DNA from: Struthio camelus
Taxonomy: Eukaryota; Chordata; Aves; Struthioniformes; Struthionidae
NCBI RefSeq assembly: GCF_040807025.1
Contig: NC_090942.1
Coordinates: 206,854,640 to 206,918,639, forward strand
Length of the DNA: 64,000 nucleotides
Direction: 5' to 3'
Of the stretch, positions 1 to 15,130 are shown piece after piece. The notes under the pieces are model-generated. The model saw only the letters and a program-made list of their open reading frames with translations. It did not search any database and was not told the DNA's origin. How positions within the stretch are numbered: position 1 is the stretch's first letter; each line of letters starts with the position of its first letter. Both the position numbers and the translations under genes were made by a program.

Positions 1-250
1 GGGTCTGCGCTCGCCTGCCTTTGTCGCCTGTGCGGGCCCGAGCGGAGCGGGCGGCGCCGCGCGGGGCCTGGCCCCGCTGCCGGCCGGGCCGGGCCGGACG
101 GGCTGGCTGTCCTCGGCCCCCGCAAGCCGCTCTCCGCTCGCTGGAGAGGCTTCCCCGGAGCAGCCACGTGGCCAGTACTGCGCCGGGGAAGCCCAGGCCG
201 TGGCTGGCGGCTCGGCGGGTTCGGCAGGCTGCGTCCCCTTTCCATCCCAG
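1..250 (+). promoter_or_regulatory. MSANTD4: CpG island, probable MSANTD4 promoter and first non-coding exon
   Basis: This is the only strongly CpG-dense block at the start of the window: it has many GCG/CGG/CCG steps up to about position 200, an E-box CACGTG near 165-170, and no TATA box. Below about 300 the sequence becomes AT-rich. An open frame covers 21-398, but its composition is simply that of GC-rich DNA and I do not take it as protein. The position upstream of the MSANTD4 coding exons on the same strand fits a CpG-island promoter plus 5' UTR exon. I could not find a convincing GTAAG/GTGAG donor, so the end of exon 1 is undefined, and the transcription start may lie before position 1. 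Confidence 0.6.
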
Positions 251-491
251 TACCTTCCTCCTTCCTTGCGCTTCTTGCAGCGAGCACTGCAGTTTGGTTA
301 TAGTTGCACAGCCGCACCCAGATCCTCCTCTACTAAAGCCTTTGTTAGTACTAAAACATAATTTGTTCTCAAATAATGTAGCCATCCATCATGAATAGTA
401 CAAGTTTTCCTGAAAGCCCTATGCTTTGGTCACTTCACACAAAGGCCTCAGAATCTCAGATGGGATTTTAGAAAAGCAGCTTGGAAGTCTT

Positions 492-1686
492 CACAGAATC
501 ACAGAATGGTTGAGGTTGGAAGGGACCTCCGGAGATCATCTAGTCCAATCCCCCTGCTCAAGCAGGGTCACCTAAAGCCCATTATCCAAGATCGTGTCCA
601 GATGGGTTTTGAATAGCTCCAGGGAAGGAGACTCCACTACCTCTCTGGGAAACCTGTACCAGTGCTCTGTCACCCTCACAGGAAAGAAGTTTTTCCTCAT
701 GTTCAGACAGAACGTCCTGTGTTTCAGTTTGTGCCTGTTGCCTCTTGTCCTGTCACTGGGCACCACGGAGAAGTGGTCTTCTCCGTGGTCTGGTCTGGTC
801 CGGAGAAGTGGTCTGGTCCCATCCTCTTGACACCTTCCCTTCAGATGCTTGTACACATTGATCAGATCTCTCCTCAGGCTTCTCTTCTCCAGACTGAACA
901 GGCCCAGCTCCCTCAGCCTTTCCTCATAGGAGAGGTGCTCCAATCCCTTCATCATCTTTGTAGTGCCATGTCTCTCTTGCACTGGGGGGCCCAGAACTGG
1001 ACACAGTCCTCCAGGTGAGGCCTCCCCAGGGCTGGAGTAGAGGGGCAGGATCACCTCCCTCCACCTGCTGGCAACACTCTGCCTAACGCACCCCAGGAGA
1101 CCATTGGCCTTCTTGGCCACAAGGGCACACTGCTGCCTCATGGGCAACTTGTTGTCCACCAGCACTCCCAGGTCCTTCTCGGCAGAGCTACTTTCCAGCA
1201 GGTCAACCCCCAACCTGTCCTGGTGCCTGTATGGGGTTATTTCTCCCCAGGGGCAGGACCCTGCACTTGCCTTTGTTGAACTTCAGGAGGTTCCTCTTTG
1301 CCCATCTCTCCAGCCTGTCCAGGTCCTGCTCTGAAGCGCAGCACAGCCTTGTGGTGTGTCAGCCACTCCTCCCAGTTTTGTATCATCAGCACGCTTGCCG
1401 AGGAGGCACTCTATCCTTTCATCCAGGTCATTGATGAATAAGGTAAACAAGACTGGACCCACTATTAACCCCTGGGGGACACTGCTAGCTCCAGGCCTCC
1501 AACTTGACTCTGCACCACTGACCACAACCCTCTGAGCTCTGTCATCTAGCCAGTTCTCAATCCACCTCCCTGTCCACTCATGCAGCCCGCACTTCCTGAG
1601 CTTGCCTAGGAGGATGTGGTGGGAGAGAGTGTCAAAAGCCTTGCTGAGTCCAGGTAGACAACATCCACTGCTCTCCCCTCATCTTT
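492..1686 (-). mobile_element. CR1 LINE, 5'-truncated, 3' end at 492
   Basis: Read on the minus strand, this ends in the CR1 tail (ATTCTGTGATTCTGTG) and carries the conserved 3' block that matches 'GGAAGGGACCTC' on the plus strand. Reverse-transcriptase C-terminal coding remains are visible in two frames (minus-strand ORFs at 572-1213 and 1283-1525, with pieces such as [15 protein letters not shown] and [19 protein letters not shown]). The reading is broken by frameshifts. The element lies in presumed MSANTD4 intron 1, antisense to the gene, a few hundred bases from the CpG island. Confidence 0.93.
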
Positions 1687-4530
1687 CTAAAGCTTCTTAA
1701 AGCTTATTTCTTCAACCATAACCTCTAAAAGTGGAAAAAGCCAGAAGACATGGAATGCCATATTAAAAAAATAGTCAAGATTTCTGAAGGATAATCGAAA
1801 CTTAATGCTGGCCAGTTCTGCTTCTATCCTGGTGAACATTGTTGTTGTTGGATAATTTGGAGGGGTGTTTTTTTTTGATGGTGCTATGTTTTTTTTTAAT
1901 GCTCCGTTCCAGCAGGTGTTCCAACAATAGTATATTATGAGCAAAGGAGACAAAAGACATAGGGGATAGGGGGCAGCATGTGGATGCCTCTGCCATTAAG
2001 TACTTTAAAGTTATTATCTGTATGTTTGTTTCATGTAATTTGGAGTGTTCCATACAGTTTTGCAGTACTTGTTTTAAACATTGAAAATCTGTCTCTGTAG
2101 TACAGTGATGAGGGCTTTCCCGGCCATATATTGCATCTAACCTGGGAGAACTCCATCTAACGTACAGCTTCCTGTTACTGTCTTTCCTGGAATCCCCTTG
2201 AAAATTCTCCACTATGACATGAAAGAATCATTTATATTTTTCTAGCCAGCACTTTGCATTTGTACCCAAACTGCAAAAATGTGCATTTTGCATTTGCACC
2301 TAGCATGCAAAAGTGCTTTGCCATGTGATGGGAACATGGTTAATCATGTAATGGGAGCTGTTCACACCCTCTGTTAAATCCCTAGCAATTCCTCTTTCGC
2401 ATGACTACACTGCAGCTATTTCATGTGAGGTGACTGACAGTTTGGTCACATATCAGAAGTACTCTTGGTTGTACAGTTGAGGAGGATTTTTTGCTTGCAG
2501 ATGTCCTTTGCCTTCATAGTGGTTTAAGTGGCTTGATCTCACTGAAAGCTTTTTTTTTTCCACCTCTGCTCTTATCTCCACATCCTTTTAATGAGTGGAC
2601 TGCCCTTTTCCCCAAGTTGGTTCACTCAGCAAATCGTATTTGCTCTGGAATCCTGTACCAAAGACACTAAAATGTAGAGCAGTTACAGTACTGGTTTCCA
2701 AAGAGTGTAATATTTGTCTGCAATTATTTCTAAAGGTATGAGATTCATATCTTAGACTTTATATCAAACCAAAATTTATGCATGCTCTATGTCATGTCTT
2801 TGTAAATTATGCCTTTCAAATTGGTGGCTGATATGTTTTTTCTGTAACTGTCTAGTGTACAAATCCTGACTTATCACCATTTTTGTCCATTAAATACTTT
2901 GAGCACATGACAGTTCATTTTTCTCCATTAAAAAGTATTTTCCCAGAGAGCAACTAGCAACATCAGAAACAAGAATATTCCAAACCTCAGCTTTAATTAG
3001 ATAATACTGCTTTCTAGTTAATATATTAAAAAGGTAAATAATCCCACAGTGGGATTGATCCAACTCTGGAAGTGAATATACTGTTAAGAAAATCTGTTAA
3101 CACCCATTTAGATTAATAAGAAGGGAAATGTCTTTAATGCTTCAATATGTTTTCACAGAAGAAATACCAGTAGAAAAGGTAAGATGTACTTCTCATGAAT
3201 ATTAGCTTCTCCTTGATTTTTAAAAATAGGTAAATAAGGCTTGCAGGTGTTTTACTTACAAATTTAAGGGCTTGTATTAGACATGCTCAAGGAAAAAAAC
3301 AAGTCTAAAAGAAAATTTTGCAAAATAAGGGCATCGGATGCCACGAATTTCCAGGTTAGGTATTACAGTGCTTAAAGGTTGGTCACTTGCTTGACTTGTG
3401 GAGTAAAATCCAAAACCCAAGATTAGGCACTTCATTTCCATAGTGGATGGGGAGATCAAACAGGTGATCCAGAATACCTGCAATCTGTGCAAGGAGCCAT
3501 GAGGCTGACACACAGGATAGCTGGACATTGGTGCATTTTAACTGATAACCGTCTCTGCAGCTGAAATGAAAGTTAGTTATTTGTCTTCCACATTTCTGTA
3601 GAATAACAGTTAGAAAATAATGTTGATGAAAAATTGATGTGAAAACCTAATTTTTTTTGCCTGTGATTGTGCGTGCTCTCCTCTTCTGTGCTAGCACAGA
3701 GAAATTTTGGAAGAGCAGAGGTAAAGAGAGATGCCAGATGCCATATCGGTCTCTAAAATCCTGTGATTTCCCTGTCACTAGGGAATGGCCATTGCTGTGT
3801 TGATCCTTAGCCAGGGCTAAGGGTTCGGGCAGTGTTTGTCTTGAGATGAAAGCAGCTCCAATTCAGGAAAAGCCTGATATTTAGGCACCCTAAGAGACAT
3901 ATCCAATTCCCAAATACTTTGAAAAATCTGACCTTTTGCCCCATATTCAGCAAAGTATTTAAATATTCACTTAAGAACATGCTTAAAAAACAAGCCTGTG
4001 TGATTCAACGGATTTCAGTAAGAATAAGTAGGACACAACCTTGGGCAAAGTTTCAGCATCTTGGTAGTGACATGTCCAAAATTAATTCTTCTGAAAACTA
4101 TGCTGTATGTAGGAATCCTGTATAATTCTTTTTACCTGGAAGATGAACTCAAAATTGATATCTCTGAATATTTCTCGTACTTGTGCACAAACCGTGAAAT
4201 CAGACAGATGCAAATGTTTTATGTGTTGGAAGAATTGTTACTAAGGCCATCATGTATCATTGTGATCATTTTGAACTTAACTTGAAACTAATAATAATCT
4301 GATAGTATTTGACTGTATCTCCAAGCATGTGTATTTCTTCAGTTCAGATTTAAATAGTTTTTAATCAATGTAAAAGAGGATGCATGTCTATCTATTTATC
4401 AGTCACTGTTAACAAGGCAATTACTCTAGACGCTTCCGAAAGCAGTCTCAATTCTTTAACTCTAGTCAGTGCACTGGTAACTCTACTGAAAGATTTGTAA
4501 CTTCAGTAATTCAGTAACTTTACTGAACAT
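1687..4530. other. MSANTD4 intron 1, first part: no gene seen
   Basis: AT-rich, with T-rich runs near 1869-1898 and 2551-2560. The open frames here are short and show no family signature. No exon, RNA gene or clear repeat was recognised. Confidence 0.5.
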
Positions 4531-4738
4531 AAGGAAAATCTTCTTCACTATGAGGGTGACAGAGCACTGGAACAGATCACCCAGAGAGGTAGTGGAGTCT
4601 CCTTCCCTGGAGCTATTCAAAACCCATCTGGACACGATCTTGGATAATGGGCTTTAGGTGACCCTGCTTGAGCAGGGGGATTGGACTAGATGATCTCCGG
4701 AGGTCCCTTCCAACCTCAACCATTCTGTGATTCTGTGA
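4531..4738 (+). mobile_element. CR1 LINE 3' fragment (about 208 bp)
   Basis: A severely 5'-truncated plus-strand CR1 ending CATTCTGTGATTCTGTGA. Its last 170 or so bases are almost identical to the reverse complement of the 492-1686 copy, so both are young members of one subfamily. It sits in presumed MSANTD4 intron 1, facing the first copy in inverted orientation. Confidence 0.93.
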
Positions 4739-6889
4739 ATAAGCTGCTCGATGACTTTTTAAAAGTTAAAAAACTTTAACAAGATGAATTTAGAGGTTGA
4801 TAGATAGGCCATAAGAAATTCAATTGCTATAATAACAAAAAGCAGTAACACTGTAATTTGGGTCAGAAAAGCAACAGCAAGTGCCAAATAAATTGATTTA
4901 CTTGCAGATTGAAGTAAATATTATGCTGCCTAATATCTTTTCAGGGTAAGCTCATAATAATGAAGGCTAAGGGAGAAGCTTAAAGATCAGATAAAAGGTC
5001 TCAGAAAAATTTTATCTAACACCAGCAGATATAATGCTGTGTCGTGGCTATCAATCTGACTTTTTTAAACTGCAACATTTTTTATTATTACTGGTCATGT
5101 CAAGCTAAGTGTCTGTGCTAAAAACAAAACAGTAGGTGATGCTATTTTTAAAATTCTTCTGTTTCCTTAAAATAGATTGGTATTTTGTTTTCAGAAAGGC
5201 AGGACGTTTTATGCATGTGAAACAGTAACATGTAGTTTCCAACTTGAGTATGAAGATTCAAAATTGTTGGGTAACTACATGGTAGCACTGTATTGTAGTC
5301 CATGCAGATACAAGCTTATGTTCTGTGAAACTGGTTTCTTCTTGGGGCTGGCTTTTGCATATTTGTTAGCTATCAGGGATCAGAAGTAAGTGAATTCACA
5401 GTAGAGGGCAATAGGGCAATATTTTAACCAGGAAAAATAGGGAACTAGTTTTTTAAAGGCATCATTTTATAAAATATTTGATGCCGTTCTGCTTAGATGT
5501 TGGAGTGCAAAAGGATGTTTGATATGGAAAACTTTGTAAGGGAACCAGATGGAAAGCAGCGTCTACTGTAGTATGTGTATTATCCCCAAAATGGAGAGTT
5601 TTTATGTGTGTGCCGATGTGCAAGTTTTAACTAACCTTAGGAAAATAACAAGAGAAAAAAAAAACTTAGTAACATAAACAACCTGGATAGGATGGAGAAA
5701 AAAGCATTTGTTATTTAATGGTTAAGCCATAAGTCAACAACAATGAAATACATAATTTGTGAGCCATATGCTTCAGGTGGACAAAAAGTCATTCTGGATT
5801 AAATAGTGAATAATCGTAACACCTTGACACTGTAAATACTATATTGATAGTGAAACATTGGTTCTTTGGTTTAAAGCCTTTTTCTAACAGTGGTGGGGTA
5901 ACAAGTGTTTCAGAAGAAAGTTCAAAACAAATCCTAAGGTGAAATTCTACTCAGCTATCTGACCAAGAACATCTTTTTTTATTCAATTTCTCTTTCTTTT
6001 TGTAATGCAGTACATGAGGTATTCTTCACTGCATTAATATTCCTGTATGTTTCTCCCACTCAAACTTTCCACCGTCTCTGTAGAGCTGTTCACAGTCTGT
6101 CGGCTGTGTTATGGGTTTTAGCTTTCCCTTCAAAATCAGGCACAGGATCAGCTACTGCAGAGGGTAGAGGACTGGCTTAGCTCTCAAGCTGGGATCATAT
6201 CTGACATGAGTTGAGGTTGTTGTGCAGTGAGAGATGGATGAAGGAGGGCTTTAACATTGACGTGTAGTGACTTACTCCTGTATTTATTTCCTATTACAAC
6301 ACCCATATGTGTGGCATTGTTTGAATATGTCCTAGTAATTGTTTTCCATCATTCAGCAGAATTGTTTCAGGTTTTCTTTTGTGGTTAATCAGACGTGCGT
6401 CTAAAACTTCAACCTTTCATATCAATCTACTTTAAAAAAAACATAGAAATAGCTTTAAAAAGTGCCTAAGAAATTTCAGTCACTTAAGCATTTTATGTTT
6501 CTGAACTAATGATATAAAAATTTTAGCTTCTTTTGGAAATAATTTATCATTCAAACTGAGATGTGTATGTCAAATTTTAGCCTTAAGCAGATCTCAACTG
6601 GCAAAACTGTAAGAGCCAAAGAAAAGTAGCCATGTTTTTATTATGGAAATATCAACTCAACGGTTTGTGACACGGATATATTAATGGATTTATAATTAAT
6701 AGGAGATTAGAGAAGCGTATCTTTAGCCACTTTATATTCAGAGTTTAACAGAATTGTTTTCTTATATTGGATGAATGATCAGTTGAGAATATGCATTCTT
6801 TAACTGGTTGACTTAGTAGTCAAGTTCATTAAATGAAAATATATGCTGTATATCTTTGAGATTTATATTGTTTACTCTTTTTCTCTTAG
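4739..6889. other. MSANTD4 intron 1, second part: no gene seen
   Basis: AT-rich intronic DNA ending in a good acceptor: a T/C-rich tract, then TTCTCTTAG with AG at 6888-6889. The 70-codon frame at 5177-5389 has no recognisable domain and is judged to be chance. Confidence 0.5.
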
Positions 6890-9827
<2,938 letters not shown>

Positions 9828-10200
9828 ACCACTTAACTAAAGCATAAAATTAGTGTTTTGATGTTTGTAAAATAGAGGTAGGTCTTTTCTGAATACTGAA
9901 ACTGCCCTAGGGGCTTGATGTTCTTCTGTCCAGAATTGAATGTTGATGTTAAACTTTCAAAAAATGGAGTAGTGCTCAGTAAGTCAGTGTGCCTACATAA
10001 ATGGAGCTTATGTATGAAATTGCTTTTCACTATATCAGAGCAAAGTGTTATGTTCACTTGTCTTCAGTATTGTATTGTATAGTTTGGTGTCCTCCTCCCA
10101 TAGATACATTGAAAATCAAGGCTGATATTTTTTTTTAACTGCACTAACAGTAATTCCCTAAAATTATAGGAACCACAAAATAAACCAGCGTATGTTGTGA
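9828..10200 (+). terminator. MSANTD4: MSANTD4 3' UTR start with candidate poly(A) signal
   Basis: A canonical AATAAA is at 10179-10184, about 350 bases after the stop, and a second one is at 10916-10921. I cannot tell which one is used; the real 3' UTR could be much longer. Confidence 0.45.
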
Positions 10201-13200
10201 GGGCATGGTGCTGAAGATAGCCCACATAGTAAATACATATAATTTAAACTGAACACAGTAACACAGAGCTATGATGTGATTGATTCATTATACTTAATTT
10301 CCCCTTTTCAGAATTTTCCATCCCCACAGTTGAAATTTCGAGTTGTTCAGGAATTACCTAAGAGTTAGTGAAGTACATGTTAAATTCCCTACAGTGGTAC
10401 CTACTCTTGTTACATGACCTGAATTGAGTAGGAGCGCAGAAGATAGTGTGCTTCTATTTGCATGAAGTATTCATAGTAGATAAAGCTGCACATCAATAAT
10501 ACTCACTATAAGCTGGACTGTTGGATGTATCAGGTTATTTATAATGCTATATGGAGTATTTTACATTTGGATTACCTGTCTGAGTATAGCATGGGGGTTT
10601 AGTAACAGGAAGTAATTGCTGTCTAATCAATCTGTGATGAGCCCCTGAAGTAAATTGCTAGACCTGGTCTGTTCCTTGATGAGAGTCTTGAGAGTGAAGT
10701 CAAAGGCAGAGCATGTGTTAAGGAACACTGAGCTTCTTACTCATGATGTTCTGCCTGGCCAGGACTAAGATCATCTCAATAAGGCAGCATACAGAAGCTT
10801 AAATGGTTGACACCTTACAGTATCAGTTAAATTAGGTAAACAGAAATGATCATTGTTGAAGGCTGTCAGTTTTTTTTTTTTTTTTTCCATAAGTGATGTA
10901 TTCATGTAAAATAATAATAAAGAACAAGGAAACTTTCTATGATTTCATATACATATCTGTTTAAATCCCAGTTGAGCCAAACTTTAGATTTCTTGTCTTT
11001 CTATGAACAGCTAGCTTTTGTTAACTCCATTTGAAACTTAAGACTATCAGAATACTAAATCTGCATATATGTTGAGTGATTTACATGGATTCTTGTGCAA
11101 GTAAATATATTTATACCACTACAGGATTACTTTTATTCTGCAAAGAAAATGTTATTTTTTTAATACTGAAACAAGTGTGCTTCTATAGTGGCAATAAATT
11201 TGACTACTACAACTCAAAATTGCTCCTGAGACAATGTTTCTTCAGAGAGAAAACCAAAGGGCTACGTATGTAGAGGAAGCTGGATATTCCACATTGCAAC
11301 AACCCAAAGTTGCTAGTGCTTACGTTCCCTGTGTAGTAAACTGGAGAGACAAGGCACCTCAAAATAGGATTCAAAACACCCAGTAATGCTTCTGTAGTCC
11401 TGTGTGTATGAAATACTTGTCTGGAAGGGAGCAGGTGTGGAGCCTGGCTCCTGTTCTGAGAGGTAGTTGTGCTGCTAGTTGACACTAACACCTGTATCTT
11501 CATCTTTTATTTCAGTTGAAGGACTTAACCATTAAGATAAAGGTTTGCATCTTACATTGGACATCTTGGGAATTATGCCCTAAGAACATTAAAGATTCAA
11601 GAAAAAAAATAGCTGAGATAAAACTGAAAATATTTGTTTTTTATTTCAGAAATGTGAACACTTCTCCAAATGTGAATAAGGAATAAGCAAGCAGTTACTT
11701 CTTCTAACAGTTACCTATTCATCCTCCTAGGGAAGCGATGCATCCTTTGGCTATACAAAACCTCTTGGAAAATATTAAATGGTGAAATTAAGTTTGGTCA
11801 TGAATAATTGAAAATACAGTTCCAACATAAAATTTAGAGCAAATTACCGAGTTTAGTACAACAGTTTTGTAGCTTGCCTTTTTCATATCAAAATTGCAGT
11901 CATTTTATGGTCATTTAAATTTAAATGTCATTCTTTTGAATACTAATCTGCAATCTCTTAAACCTTAATTGCTTGATTTACCAATTTGGGATCCTGATAG
12001 CAAAGTCTAAGGGCTAGAGTTAGACCATCTAAATGTCACCGAAGTCAGGACATACACATGAACTCCATTCGTATGTCAGAGAGAGAGAGATTTTGGATTC
12101 CTGCGTAAAAGAAGGGCCTATGATTATATGTAAGTTAACTGACATTCCCAAACTGGGAAAGACTGCAAGACAAGGAGGAAACCACATGCGTATGGAGGAT
12201 GGGGCAAATATTTAGAAGAAAAGGAGAGGGGTGAGGATCAAACATTAAGAGAGAAGGTGGGCGAAGCCAGTCATAGCAGTTAGACACAGCCCAGTGGTGT
12301 TTTGCCAAGACAAGTAATGAAATAAAGTACTGTAAATATCCCCAGTGGTTACTGGGAGCCTTCTTATTGAGCTTCTTTCTGATGCATTGATCTCCAGTCT
12401 CATGGCTCCATGAAGCTTCATGGGAATGGATACATGAAAAGGTGAGGGGGAAAAGTGCAGCCTGAGATTCAGCAGGAAGATCCATAGTGACAAGCTCGTA
12501 CATTCGGTGTGTGCCATGCTGTTTCCCTTCACTGCAGGGAGAACATCTATTGAAACCTTAATAAACGTCATTATGTCTGCTACTCCTTAAAGGTTTTTCT
12601 AACTAGTAATTCTAAGGCCAGGGGGGCTGAATAATGAAGGTGAAATAAAGGCTACCCCGCTGAGTTTCTCACCACCTGGTTTTGGTGGTGTGTCCCACCA
12701 ATTTGTGCCTGGCTAAGACATTATTGGAGTGAAGCAGAGTGCATCCAGGTAATTTCACAACAAAATTTGGAGACAGACTTGCTAATGCTTAAATGGTATC
12801 CTCAAAACAGCCAGAGAAGCTCACAGGGCAAGGCTGTGAACCTGGTCACCGGACAGCCTGGGACGAACAGCAGCCACATTCCAGTGGGACACACCTGAGA
12901 AAGTGCAGTATGATTCAATATGGACTTCATTTCCTTGAGTGTAAGTGGTCATGTGTTATTTCTCTCTGGGCCACTTTGAGCAACTTTCAGCATGCACAAA
13001 CTCTGCAAGCAGCATATAAAGAAAGTATAAAATATTTATTATCTAATGCAAATAATACTTAGGATTTAAAGAGCTGTCAGGCTAAGCATTAGTATCCTCA
13101 TCACGTCTGACAGGGCATCCAAAGAGCCTTTGGACCAGGCAGGCATCAGTTAGGAGAGGAAGGCTCAGCCTCCAGGGCTACCTGGAATAGCTCTGTAATG

Positions 13201-14680
13201 GTTCTGAGTTGCCATCTTCTGACTCTTCATTTTTTCCTTCAGGATTTTTTAACCTTTCCATGTTTGTGGGGTTTTTTCTCCTTAAATCCTCAGATTACTA
13301 ATAACTATCTCAACAATCCTACCTGTCTCTGTAGTTTTACTTTTCTTGTCTTGCTTGACTTTTCTCTACAAACTTTCTCAGCTTTTTCTCACAACTTGCA
13401 AATCTTCTCATCAGTCTGAGGCAAGTTTAGGCAGCTGGGCTGTTATCAGTGCTGGGCCCAGGTTACAGCTGAACACCTGCAGTGGGGAGGGTACACATTG
13501 ACCAGGACAGTTGATGGGACCTACCCAATCTCACTAGTCGTAGTCCAGGAGGTCTTGGATACTGGTAGCATTAGACAAACCAACTTCTAGTGCATGTAGC
13601 AGCAGTTCTCCAGCACTTACTGGTAGAGGAACTGTGTGATTGGATATAGATGTCCTTTATGTTACTTCTGTTGCTGTCTCCAGGATAACAGCAAGACTGT
13701 GCAAAAAGAAGCAAAGAAAATGCGGCTTTCCTCCAGCTTTCTCTAGGTGCTGGAAAAGCCTCTCAACGTCTCTGGTAGCTCTGTGGAATAGGATGATGGG
13801 CCCAGGAAGGAAAGGAAAGTTTTGCCTTCTGAATTTTCTAAAGTAGACTTCACGTAGATATGAGAACCAGGCTTTCATTTATATCATACTATTATCCAGT
13901 TGCCTGGTGATAAAAGTTGCCCAAAATAGTGCTAATAAAGCAGTTCTTCCAATCATCTATGATTGCACCTTGTTTGTATATATTCATCTTGAACTGGACA
14001 ACAAGCTACCCTTTCAAAATCTAGATGAATTATGTTCACTGCTTTAGCCATGTTCATATTTTGCCTCTCCTCCCCCAAAAGAGGAATTTTTAAATCTATC
14101 AGATAAAATCCCTCTCTGCAAGTGGGAACACAGGCTGACAACTCGCATTTCTTTGCCTTTTCATAGAACTTTTCAGGCTCATTTGCCACAAATGAGCATT
14201 AGCAACGTCACCTGCCTCTCCAACTCACACTCCCCCAGAAGTCCCCCTCAGAAAGGCAGAGCACTCCAACGAGATGGTATCAGATCCAGGGTTGATATTT
14301 TACAAACACAAAAATATTTTTGAAAATCCTACTCGATGTCAATCTCCTGACAGGGCGATTGACAGGAGCTTGACAGGGGTTATAGGTGGGAGAAGAGGGA
14401 GGAAGAAATTCTCTGATTCTTCTCTATTGTTGCTGAAATCAAATAGTGAATTTAAGGCAGAGAGTGTCAGACAATTGCCACCAAATGCACTGACTTTCTT
14501 TCTTCTTTTTGTTTCTTCCCCCTGCTGAGTTGAATGTAATAACCTTGAAATCTGGGATAAATGACAAAATCTAGACTTTTAACACAAGTGACTGCTTAAA
14601 GCCCGATGGAGGTTCTCATTTCACGGACTGCCATTTTTGACTTACTGAGTTAGGACACAGGCCCCGTATCTTACAGGAAT
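10201..14680. other. Intergenic spacer between MSANTD4 and the insertion zone
   Basis: Mostly AT-rich with short, non-conserved open frames. It holds a T run at about 10871-10886 and a moderately GC-rich patch at 12.6-13.6 kb. No coding exon, RNA gene or assignable repeat was recognised. Parts may belong to the MSANTD4 3' UTR. Confidence 0.4.
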
Positions 14681-14684
14681 TAGT

Positions 14685-14796
14685 AATGCCCAGCCTGCCT
14701 CCTGTTCCTGTCAGCAATGCCCAGCCTGTCCCTGTCCCTGTTAGCTAAACCCAGCCTGTCCCCTGTCCCCATTAGCTATACCCAGCCTGCTCTCGG
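14685..14796. repeat. Minisatellite, 31-bp unit, about 3.6 copies
   Basis: Units start at 14685, 14716, 14747 and 14778 (the last is partial). Each contains the core CCCAGCCTG, then a C/T-rich stretch and a TNAGC end. All three full units measure 31 bases. It sits at the left edge of the GC-rich zone. Confidence 0.85.
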
Positions 14797-14929
14797 TTTT
14801 TCCCATGGGCAAAGTGCTTTGAAACTTGGCCCAGGCCAGCCAACCTGCTTTGGAGCAGAGGAGGGCGGAGGCAGCCTGGCCAGCGGCCTCACTGCAGGGG
14901 TCGGTGGCGCACGGATAACAATTATCAAC

Positions 14930-15130
14930 TCTCACGCGTTCCTGGGCTGCTGGGGCTGGCCGGCAGCAACAGCTACCCCTTCCCATGACCCGGGAGCGCG
15001 TAAGGATGGGAGGCCTTTCCCCTCCAAACACAGGGCTACCATTCTGTTTCAGCCGCCATTTTATGGCACAGAGCTGCCACCAGTAAAACATCATCATCTT
15101 TGTCATCGCCCCCCTCCCTCACTCTACCTT
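14930..15130 (+). repeat. GC-rich interspersed repeat, copy A
   Basis: About 170-190 bases here match the reverse complement of 31225-31415 (copy B). Shared landmarks in order are CTGCTGGGGCTGGCCGGCAG, CAACAGCT, a TTTCCCCTCCAAACA-type block, a CCATTTTATGG/ACCATTATATGG-type block, and GAGCTGCCACCAGTAAAAC. It contains GCCGCCATTTTATGG at 15052-15066, whose reverse strand has an ATGGCGGC YY1-like core. The family is unknown to me; it could be part of an LTR or a non-autonomous element. Confidence 0.7.

Noticed and set aside
21-398. 125-codon open frame over the CpG island
   Set aside because: The open frame is explained by high GC content. The residues are Arg/Pro/Ala-rich with no domain, and the frame runs into AT-rich intron-like DNA.
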